From: CF-96 sp036269455
GTDB lineage: Bacteria > Chloroflexota > Dormibacteria > Aeolococcales > Aeolococcaceae
DNA length: 11,652 nt
NCBI GenBank assembly: GCA_036269455.1
Contig: DATARS010000027.1
Span: forward strand, 1 to 11,652
Direction: 5' to 3'
The stretch's first letter is position 1; every line of letters starts with the position of its first letter. Below, piece by piece: positions 1 to 5,359 of this stretch. The notes beneath the pieces are model-generated. The model had not been told where the DNA came from. It made no database searches and saw only the letters and a list, made by a program, of their open reading frames with translations. Position numbers and translations under genes: made by a program.

Positions 1-163
1 CCACCCGGGCGCCGGCGACGGCGGCGGCGTGGGGCTGCGGCCGGCCGCGATCGGTGAGGTTGTCGAGCAGGGGGACCACCTCGGAGAGCAGGGCCGCCGT
101 CGCCGCCAGCATCAGGGCAGGGAGAAGCAGCCGCCGGGGCGGACGGGGAAGCCGCGCACGCAT
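1..163 (-). CDS. Partial secreted or membrane-anchored protein of unknown function (N-terminus only)
   Basis: This open frame starts at an ATG at 163 and runs leftward off the window without a stop, giving 54 residues. The N-terminus looks like a signal peptide or signal anchor: a basic stretch beginning MRARLPRPPRR, then a hydrophobic core (LLLPALMLAATAALL, about residues 12-26), then a more polar region. A GGGAG ribosome-binding sequence lies 5-6 bases upstream of this ATG, favouring it over an in-frame ATG at 175. About 90% of third codon positions are G or C, as in the neighbouring genes. It is divergent from the radical SAM gene with a 75-base spacer, so the two may share a control region. 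The mature part lies outside the window, so no family can be named. The signal-like start and the ribosome-binding site support a real gene, but the fragment is short. Confidence 0.55.
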   Translation of the reverse strand, partial: MRARLPRPPRRLLLPALMLAATAALLSEVVPLLDNLTDRGRPQPHAAAVAGARV

Positions 164-213
164 TGCAGCTCCCATGATCCCGCCATCCGCGTCTCCGATG
201 TGTCACCGATCTC

Positions 214-219
214 TACCAT
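214..219 (+). promoter_or_regulatory. Candidate -10 element for the radical SAM gene
   Basis: TACCAT fits the TAnnnT pattern of a bacterial -10 box and lies in the 75-base divergent spacer. It ends 7 bases before an in-frame GTG at 227, the spacing expected if transcription began on that GTG (a leaderless start). No good -35 box is seen 17 bases upstream. The competing reading is a leadered transcript using the GAGAG sequence at 229-233 and GTG at 239. This is inferred from pattern only. Confidence 0.3.
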
Positions 220-238
220 CCCTGTCGTGAGAGCATGC

Positions 239-1483
239 GTGGCCACCCGTTCGGGAGAGCTCAGGACGGTCGACGCGCGCCCGGCGGCCCGCTCCGGCTC
301 GCGCCTGGTCCCCCTCGACCCGGCCGAGCTGATCCCCCTGCCCGCCGCCGCGACGGTCGCCCATCTCCCCGGCCGCCGCGCCCTCGGCCTCGACGCGGAC
401 GGGGCCGGGATCGAGCTCGACGGGCTCGCCGTCGCCGCCGTCCTCCCGGTCGGCCACCTGCGCACCCTGCTCCCCGCCTCCCGGCCGGGCCCGGGCGAGC
501 CCCGGCTGCCGCTCTTCGGCTACACCGCCGTCGCCGAGCACCGCGGCCGGCTGATGGTCGCCGCGGCGCGCACCGACCGGCTCGACTGGTGGGAGCCGGC
601 GCGGTTCCGCCGCCGCGACCTCGGCGCCGCCGTCGCCGCCGCCCGGGCGGCGCTCCCCGGCAACCGGGTGGTCGAGCAGCTCGCCGTCTGCGCCCTCGAG
701 CACAACTGCTACACCGCCCAGAACACCTTCCACCGCCGCTACGAGGGAGCGCTGCCGGCCTCGCCGGCGTGCAATGCCGACTGCCTCGGCTGCATCTCGC
801 TCCAGCCCGAGCCCGTGCCCACCCCGCAGCCGCGGATGCGCTACGCGCCGACCGCGGACGAGCTCGCCGGCCTCGCCGCCCACCACCTCGGGGGCGACGG
901 CGCCCGCATCGTCTCCTTCGGCCAGGGCTGCGAGGGCGAGCCGCTGACCCGCGCCGCCACCCTGGTCGAGGCCACCCGCCGGATCCGCGCCGGGCATCCC
1001 GACGCGACCATCCACGTCAACACCAACGGGAGCAGCCCCGAGGCGCTCGCCCGCCTCGCCGAGGCCGGCTGCGACTCGGTGCGGATCAGCGCCATCTCCT
1101 TCACCGACGCCGTCTTCCGCGCCTACTACCGCCCGGTGGGCTACGGCCTCGAGGAGGTCGTCGAGTGCGGCCGGGTGATGCGCGCCGCCGGCGGCCAGGT
1201 CTGCCTCAACCTGCTCACCTTCCCCGGCGTCACCGACTCGCCCGAGGAGCTCGAGCGGACGCTGCACGCCTGCCGGGAGATGGGCGTCGAACAGGTGCAG
1301 TGGCGCAGTCTCAACGTCGACCACGACTGGCTGCTCGAGGTGCTGCCGCCGACCTCCCCGGGGGTGGGGATGCTCGAGGCGCTGGACCGGTTCCGCCGTG
1401 AGCTCCCCGAGGTGGCGCACGGGAATTTCACCCGCCCGCGCGAACCGGCACTGCCCAGCCGAGGTCCGGCCACGATCCCCTGA
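239..1483 (+). CDS. Radical SAM protein of unknown substrate
   Basis: This is a radical SAM enzyme of about 414 residues. The [4Fe-4S] cluster motif CNADCLGC (CxxxCxxC) sits at residues 178-185. It is followed by GQGCEGEP at 228-236, the glycine-rich SAM-binding segment, and by VNTNGSSPE and a SVRISAISF strand typical of the barrel. The N-terminal 150 residues (LIPLP..., HLPGR, GYTAV) and the CALEHNC segment (C151, C157) resemble a family of uncharacterised radical SAM proteins known from Chloroflexota and deltaproteobacteria. No substrate is known to me. I chose GTG 239 because GAGAG lies 5 bases upstream and homologues begin near this point. GTG 227 is an alternative that adds four residues. 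The frame is open back to 29, but that part is rich in Arg and Gln and overlaps the divergent gene, so it is not taken as coding. The gene stands alone ahead of the rpmE promoter. Confidence 0.88.
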   Translation: MATRSGELRTVDARPAARSGSRLVPLDPAELIPLPAAATVAHLPGRRALGLDADGAGIELDGLAVAAVLPVGHLRTLLPASRPGPGEPRLPLFGYTAVAEHRGRLMVAAARTDRLDWWEPARFRRRDLGAAVAAARAALPGNRVVEQLAVCALEHNCYTAQNTFHRRYEGALPASPACNADCLGCISLQPEPVPTPQPRMRYAPTADELAGLAAHHLGGDGARIVSFGQGCEGEPLTRAATLVEATRRIRAGHPDATIHVNTNGSSPEALARLAEAGCDSVRISAISFTDAVFRAYYRPVGYGLEEVVECGRVMRAAGGQVCLNLLTFPGVTDSPEELERTLHACREMGVEQVQWRSLNVDHDWLLEVLPPTSPGVGMLEALDRFRRELPEVAHGNFTRPREPALPSRGPATIP

Positions 1484-1491
1484 CGGTGGGA

Positions 1492-1519
1492 TTGGTCAAA
1501 CGAGCCCCGTGGTATCCTC
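1492..1519 (+). promoter_or_regulatory. Candidate rpmE promoter (extended -10)
   Basis: In the 91-base gap after the radical SAM gene, TTGGTC (1492-1497) is followed 15 bases later by TGGTATCCT. This fits an extended -10 element (TGn plus TATCCT at 1513-1518). The -35 spacing is short, but an extended -10 can compensate. Transcription would begin near 1525, giving rpmE a leader of about 50 bases. The surrounding bases are less GC-rich than the coding regions. The same ten bases recur at 7930-7939. Confidence 0.45.
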
Positions 1520-1525
1520 CGGCCA

Positions 1526-1548
1526 GTTCGAACGGGCTCTCTCCCCGT
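1526..1548 (+). promoter_or_regulatory. Palindrome and small hairpin in the rpmE leader
   Basis: GTTCGAAC (1526-1533) is a perfect 8-base palindrome at the predicted transcription start. It is followed by ACGGG (1532-1536) and CCCGT (1544-1548), which can pair as a 5-base stem around a 7-base loop. The hairpin lies 16 bases upstream of the AGGAG ribosome-binding site. It could be an operator or an RNA control element, or it could be chance; no known riboswitch is recognised. Confidence 0.2.
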
Positions 1549-1574
1549 GACCATTGGGCGACCCAGGAGCATTC

Positions 1575-1802
1575 ATGAAGGCCACCATCCACCCCGAGTA
1601 CCACGCCGACGCGGTGGTCAAGTGCCTCTGCGGCAACACCTTCACCACCGGGTCGACCCACAGCGAGCTGAAGACCGAGGTCTGCTCGGTCTGCCACCCC
1701 TTCTTCACCGGCACCCAGCGCATCGTCGACACCGGCGGCCAGGTCGAGCGCTTCCGCCGCCGCGCCGAGAAGGCGGCGGCCGCGGCTGCCGCCAAGAGCT
1801 GA
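1575..1802 (+). CDS. rpmE: 50S ribosomal protein L31 (bL31), zinc-binding type
   Basis: bL31 is a small protein of the large ribosomal subunit that helps bridge the two subunits. The 75-residue product begins MKATIHPEY and carries four cysteines in the zinc-ribbon arrangement, C17-x-C19 and C37-x2-C40, so it is the zinc-containing (C+) form. The CSVCHPFFTG segment is the family signature. Length is normal (70-80 residues). The ATG at 1575 is set by AGGAG five bases upstream; an in-frame GTG at 1554 lacks such a site. The C-terminus ends in an alanine run (seven Ala between Lys residues) that differs from the usual tail. It has its own candidate promoter and leads a run of translation genes, with the DUF1385 gene only 9 bases downstream. 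In Actinobacteria rpmE likewise precedes prfA and prmC. Confidence 0.97.
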   Translation: MKATIHPEYHADAVVKCLCGNTFTTGSTHSELKTEVCSVCHPFFTGTQRIVDTGGQVERFRRRAEKAAAAAAAKS

Positions 1803-1811
1803 CCTGACGTC

Positions 1812-2720
1812 ATGGCCGCCGAGCCCGAGCAGTTCTTCTACGGTGGCCAGGCCGTCATCGAGGGCGTGCTGATGCGCGGCCGCCGCCATTTCGCGGTGGC
1901 CGCGCGCCGGCGCGACGGCAGCATCGTCACCGTCAGCGAGCCGCTGCGCTCGCGCGTCTACACGTCGAAGTTCTGGGCGCTGCCGTTCTTCCGCGGCATC
2001 GCCGGCCTGATCGAGATGCTCCACCTGGGGATGCGGGCGCTCACCTGGTCGGCGAACGTCCAGGCCGAGGCCGACGACATCCAGCTCTCGCCCGCGGTCA
2101 TGCGCGCGAGCATGGCGGTCTCGGCGATCGTCGGGCTGGTGCTCTTCGTCGGCCTGCCCCTGGGGCTCGCCGGGCTGATCCACCACGGCGACCGCAGCGT
2201 CGGCTTCGTGATCATCGAGGGCGTCGCCCGAGCCGGCGTGCTCCTCGGCTACCTGGGGCTGATCGCCCAGGTGCCGAGCGTCCGCCGGGTCTTCGAGTAT
2301 CACGGCGCCGAGCACAAGACGATCAACTGCTTCGAGGCCGGCCACCCGGTCGACGTCGAGCACGTCCGCCTCGCCAGCCGCCTCCACCCGCGCTGCGGCA
2401 CCGGCTTCCTGGTGGTGGTGGCGCTGGTGAGCATCGTCGTCTTCGCCCCCTTCGGCGGCCTCCCCGTCCCCCTGCTGGTGCTGAGCCGGATCGTGCTCAT
2501 CCCGGTGGTGGCCGCGGTCGCCTACGAGGGCATCCGCGGGCTCGCCAAGGTGCGGCGCACCCCGCCGGGCCGGATCGCGCTCATCCCCATCCTCGCCACC
2601 CAGCGGCTCACCACCCGCGAACCCGACGACCGTCAGATCGAGGTCGCCATCGAGGCCCTGTCCCTGGCGCGCGCCGGCGACGTGGGGGCGCCCCCGACGC
2701 CGCTGTCGCTGGCCTCGTAA
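1812..2720 (+). CDS. DUF1385 family membrane protein (YqhQ-like)
   Basis: This 302-residue protein belongs to DUF1385, the family of Bacillus YqhQ, whose biochemical role is not established to my knowledge. The family signatures are clear: YGGQAVIEGVLMRG at residues 10-23, EYHGAEHKT at 162-170 and RCGTGF at 194-199. Hydrophobic segments lie at about 101-122, 130-152, 196-214 and 220-240, so it is an integral membrane protein with conserved His, Glu and Cys residues that could bind a metal. It lies 9 bases after rpmE and 13 bases before prfA, so it is almost certainly cotranscribed with them. Clostridia and Chloroflexi show similar placement among rpmE, prfA and prmC. No strong ribosome-binding site precedes the ATG, which suggests coupling to rpmE translation. 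Family assignment is secure; any function in translation is guilt by association only. Confidence 0.93.
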   Translation: MAAEPEQFFYGGQAVIEGVLMRGRRHFAVAARRRDGSIVTVSEPLRSRVYTSKFWALPFFRGIAGLIEMLHLGMRALTWSANVQAEADDIQLSPAVMRASMAVSAIVGLVLFVGLPLGLAGLIHHGDRSVGFVIIEGVARAGVLLGYLGLIAQVPSVRRVFEYHGAEHKTINCFEAGHPVDVEHVRLASRLHPRCGTGFLVVVALVSIVVFAPFGGLPVPLLVLSRIVLIPVVAAVAYEGIRGLAKVRRTPPGRIALIPILATQRLTTREPDDRQIEVAIEALSLARAGDVGAPPTPLSLAS

Positions 2721-2733
2721 GGCCTCGCTGCCC

Positions 2734-3816
2734 ATGGGCGGGTTCGACGCGCGCCTGGACGCGCTGGAGGAGCGCTACGCCGAGCTGGAGCGTGAGCTGA
2801 GCGCCCCCGACGCCTACCAGGACGTCGACCGGGTGCAGCGGCTCTCCCAGGAGCAGGCGAAGCTGCGCGACGTGGTCGAGACCGGGCGCGAGTGGCGCGC
2901 CGCCGCCGCCGCCGCCGCCGAGGCCGAGGAGATGCGGCGGCAGGAGAGCGACCCGGAGATGGTCGCCCTCGCCGAGGACGAGCTGCGGGTGCAGCGCGGG
3001 CGCGAGCAGGCCGCCCACGACCGGCTCCAGCCGATGCTCCTGCCCACCGATCCCAACGACGAGCGCGACGTCGTCGTCGAGGTCCGCGCCGGCACCGGTG
3101 GCGACGAGGCGGCGCTCTTCGCCGGCGACCTGCTGCGGATGTACCTCCGCTACGCCGAGGGACGCCGCTGGAACGTCGAGGTGCTCGACTCCAACCCCGC
3201 GGGCAAGGGGTTCAAGGAGGTGGTCTTCGAGGTCCACGGTGCCGGCGCCTACTCGCGGCTCAAGTACGAGTCCGGGGTGCACCGGGTGCAGCGCGTCCCC
3301 GACACCGAGTCCCAGGGGCGCATCCACACCTCGGCGGCGAGCGTGGTGGTACTGCCCGAGGCCGACGACGTCGACGTCGAGGTCGACGACAACGACCTCA
3401 AGATCGACGTCTACCGGAGCACCGGCCATGGCGGGCAGAGCGTCAACACCACCGACTCCGCGGTGCGGATCACCCATCTGCCCAGCGGGCTGGTGGTGAC
3501 CTGCCAGGACGAGAAGTCGCAGCTGAAGAACAAGACCAAGGCGATGCGGGTGCTCCGCGCCCGGCTCTACGATCTCGCCCAGGCCGAGCGGCAGCGCTCG
3601 CTCAGCGAGACCCGGAGGTCCATGGTGGGCAGCGGCGACCGCAGCGAGAAGGTGCGCACCTACAACTTCCCCCAGTCGCGGATCACCGACCACCGCATCG
3701 ACCTCACCGTGCACCAGCTCCACAAGGTGCTCGACGGCGACATCGACCTGCTGGTCGAGCCGCTGATGCAGGCCGAGCAGCAGCGCCGGCTGCTGGAGGA
3801 CGGGCCTGCCGCCTGA
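2734..3816 (+). CDS. prfA: Peptide chain release factor 1 (RF1)
   Basis: RF1 recognises UAA and UAG stop codons in the ribosomal A site and triggers hydrolysis of peptidyl-tRNA. The 360-residue product has normal length. The catalytic GGQ is at 233-235, the same number as in E. coli, within GHGGQSVNTTDSAVRITH. The stop-codon tripeptide is P189-D190-T191 in RVPDTESQGRIHTS; the PxT pattern marks RF1 rather than RF2 (SPF). The GTGGDEAALF segment is also typical. The start ATG gives the usual family opening (LDALEERYAELE). A weak AAGG lies 11 bases upstream. A run of seven GCC codons encodes A56-A62 in the N-terminal helical domain. prmC follows after 25 bases, so the factor and the enzyme that methylates its Gln235 are neighbours, as in most bacteria. 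Confidence 0.98.
   Translation: MGGFDARLDALEERYAELERELSAPDAYQDVDRVQRLSQEQAKLRDVVETGREWRAAAAAAAEAEEMRRQESDPEMVALAEDELRVQRGREQAAHDRLQPMLLPTDPNDERDVVVEVRAGTGGDEAALFAGDLLRMYLRYAEGRRWNVEVLDSNPAGKGFKEVVFEVHGAGAYSRLKYESGVHRVQRVPDTESQGRIHTSAASVVVLPEADDVDVEVDDNDLKIDVYRSTGHGGQSVNTTDSAVRITHLPSGLVVTCQDEKSQLKNKTKAMRVLRARLYDLAQAERQRSLSETRRSMVGSGDRSEKVRTYNFPQSRITDHRIDLTVHQLHKVLDGDIDLLVEPLMQAEQQRRLLEDGPAA
2899..2919 (+). repeat. Perfect (GCC)7 trinucleotide repeat inside prfA
   Basis: Seven uninterrupted GCC units encode seven alanines in the N-terminal domain of RF1. In this region other RF1 proteins usually have a charged helix. The run keeps the reading frame if whole units are gained or lost. It may simply reflect strong GC pressure on alanine codons. 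Confidence 0.85.
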
Positions 3817-3828
3817 CCGGCCGCAGAC

Positions 3829-3834
3829 TAGGAT
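3829..3834 (+). promoter_or_regulatory. TAGGAT upstream of prmC: -10 box or ribosome-binding site
   Basis: TAGGAT fits a -10 box (TAnnnT) and ends 7 bases before the prmC GTG, the geometry of a leaderless start. The embedded AGGA (3830-3833) also works as a ribosome-binding site, 8 bases from the GTG. No convincing -35 box is present. The sequence cannot separate the two readings. Confidence 0.3.
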
Positions 3835-3841
3835 CGGCGCC

Positions 3842-4717
3842 GTGGCGGCTCCCACCCTGGTCGAGGTCATCCGGCTCAGCACCCGCTTCCTCTCCGAGCG
3901 GGGCAGCGAGACCCCCCGGCTCGACGCCGAGCTGCTCGCCGCACACAGCCTGGGGCTGCGCCGCCTCGACCTGTACCTGCAGTACGACCGCCCGCTCGCC
4001 GAGGAGGAGCTCGAGCCGGTGAGGGCCCTGCTGCGCCGCCGCGCCGCCGGCGAGCCGGTCGCCTACCTGGTCGGCGAGCGCGAGTTCTACGGCCGTCGCT
4101 TCCGGGTGACTCCCGACGTGCTCATCCCCCGTCCGGAGACCGAGGTCCTGGTGGAGCGGACGCTGCGCTGGGCGCGCGCCGCCGCCGGGCCGCAGGGCGA
4201 GGGGCTGCGCCTCGCCGACGCCGGCACCGGGAGCGGCTGCGTCGCCTGCACCCTCGCCGCCGAGCTCCCCGGAGCGACGGTCGTCGCCGGCGACGTCTCC
4301 GCCGCGGCGGTCGCGGTGGCGCGGGAGAACGCCGCCAGGCTCGGCCTAGACGGCCGGGTCGAGGTGGGGGAGGGGTCCTGGGAGGCGCCGCTCGCCGCCG
4401 GCGCGCCCTACGACGCGCTGGTGAGCAATCCTCCGTACATCACCTCCTCCGAGATGGAGGGGCTGATGCGCGACGTGCGCGACCACGAGCCACGGCTGGC
4501 CCTGGAGGCGGGCGAGGACGGCCTCGACGCCTACCGGGCGCTGCTCCGCGGCTGCCTGCCGCTGGTCCGGCCCGGCGGTCTCCTCGCCATGGAGATCGAC
4601 CCCCGCCGCCGCGAGGCGGTGACCGGGCTCGTCGCCGCCGGCCGCCCCGGCAGCGAGGTGACCGTGGTCGACGACCTCGCCGGGCACGCACGGGTGGTGG
4701 AGGCGCGGCTGCGGTGA
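3842..4717 (+). CDS. prmC: Peptide chain release factor N5-glutamine methyltransferase
   Basis: PrmC (formerly HemK) transfers a methyl group from S-adenosylmethionine to the glutamine of the GGQ motif in RF1 and RF2, which raises termination efficiency. The 291-residue product shows the N-terminal helical domain (about 1-85, with AYLVGEREFYG at its end), IPRPETE, then the SAM-binding glycine loop GTGSG at 128-132 in a class I methyltransferase fold, and the catalytic NPPY at 196-199. Length and order are standard. The GTG at 3842 gives the expected N-terminus. It lies directly downstream of its substrate gene prfA and overlaps tsaC by four bases (GTGA), so tsaC translation is probably coupled to it. 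Assignment is secure because both NPPY and the prfA neighbour agree. Confidence 0.97.
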   Translation: MAAPTLVEVIRLSTRFLSERGSETPRLDAELLAAHSLGLRRLDLYLQYDRPLAEEELEPVRALLRRRAAGEPVAYLVGEREFYGRRFRVTPDVLIPRPETEVLVERTLRWARAAAGPQGEGLRLADAGTGSGCVACTLAAELPGATVVAGDVSAAAVAVARENAARLGLDGRVEVGEGSWEAPLAAGAPYDALVSNPPYITSSEMEGLMRDVRDHEPRLALEAGEDGLDAYRALLRGCLPLVRPGGLLAMEIDPRRREAVTGLVAAGRPGSEVTVVDDLAGHARVVEARLR

Positions 4718-5301
4718 GCGACCTCGACGCCGTGGCCGCGGCGCTCGCCGCCGGCGGGGTGGTGGGGCTGCCCACCGACACCGTCTACGGCATCGGCTGC
4801 CGGCCCGACGACGCCGGTGCGCTCGCCCGCGTGTACGCGCTGAAGAACCGTCCCGAGGGGATGGAGGTTGGGCTGCTCGCCGCCTCCGCGGACCAACTCG
4901 ACCCCCTGGTGGAGATGACCGTCGAGGCGCGGCGGCTCGCCGCGGCGTTCTGGCCCGGAGCCCTCTCGCTCGTGCTCAGCGCCCGGGGGGGCTCGGGGCT
5001 CGCCGTGCCCCGGGCGGGGCCGACGCTGATGGTCCGGGTCCCCGGCCACCCGCTGCTCCGCGAGCTGCTCGAGCGGACCGGGCCGCTGGCGGTGACGAGC
5101 GCCAATCGCCACGGGGAGGTCGCCTGCACCACGGCGGCCGAGGTGGTCGAACGGCTCGGCGGGGAGCTCGACGCGGTGCTCGACGGTGGACCCGGGGACG
5201 GGAGAGGGTCCACTATCATCGACTGCACCGAGGATCCCCCGCGCGTGCTGCGGTCCGGGCCGGTCTCCTTCGACCAGCTCCTGCCGCATCTCGGGGGCTG
5301 A
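4714..5301 (+). CDS. tsaC: L-threonylcarbamoyladenylate synthase (YrdC/TsaC type)
   Basis: This enzyme condenses threonine, bicarbonate and ATP into threonylcarbamoyl-AMP, the donor for the t6A modification at position 37 of tRNAs that read ANN codons. The 195-residue protein is a single YrdC domain without the C-terminal Sua5 domain. Visible motifs are GLPTDTVYGIG at 18-28, K44-N-R46 of the substrate loop, SAN at 129-131 and STIID at 166-170. The GTG start lies within the prmC stop (GTGA), and GGAGG is 10 bases upstream. The Met at 50 in the substrate loop resembles the actinobacterial versions as I recall them. Placement after prmC matches Actinobacteria and Bacillus (ywlC). The transfer partner genes (tsaD, tsaB, tsaE) are not in this window. 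Confidence 0.95.
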   Translation: MSDLDAVAAALAAGGVVGLPTDTVYGIGCRPDDAGALARVYALKNRPEGMEVGLLAASADQLDPLVEMTVEARRLAAAFWPGALSLVLSARGGSGLAVPRAGPTLMVRVPGHPLLRELLERTGPLAVTSANRHGEVACTTAAEVVERLGGELDAVLDGGPGDGRGSTIIDCTEDPPRVLRSGPVSFDQLLPHLGG

Positions 5302-5349
5302 CCTGCCACCGCCGCCGCCCGTGCGTACGCCGCGGGAGGACGACGCCGC

Positions 5350-5353
5350 GAGG
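5350..5353 (+). promoter_or_regulatory. Ribosome-binding site that decides the glyA start
   Basis: GAGG lies 6 bases before the TTG at 5360. The only other plausible in-frame start nearby, GTG at 5321, has no such site. A stronger GGGAGGA at 5334-5340 has no start codon at suitable distance and is 19 bases from the TTG. Confidence 0.5.
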
Positions 5354-5359
5354 CCACCC

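Noticed and set aside
29..238. N-terminal extension of the radical SAM frame
   Set aside because: It is rich in Arg, Gln and Gly, overlaps the divergent signal-peptide gene, and lies before the point where the family's conserved N-terminus begins.
203..1420. A 405-residue open frame antisense to the radical SAM gene
   Set aside because: No motifs, biased composition, and the sense strand has clear radical SAM signatures.
2608..3882. A 424-residue open frame antisense to prfA
   Set aside because: Same GC-driven effect; it mirrors RF1 codons, and its composition (Leu, Val, His, Gly, Asp repeats) is not protein-like.
4861..4863. Met50 in the TsaC substrate loop where E. coli has Lys
   Set aside because: Actinobacterial versions as I recall them have Met at the same place, so this appears to be a clade feature and not a defect.
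4985..4991. Run of seven G in tsaC, a possible frameshift site
   Set aside because: The frame on both sides encodes continuous TsaC sequence (SARGGSGLAVPR), so no shift is needed.
5186..5359. N-terminal extension of the glyA frame
   Set aside because: It overlaps the end of tsaC in another frame, is proline-rich, and would make the enzyme about 58 residues too long.
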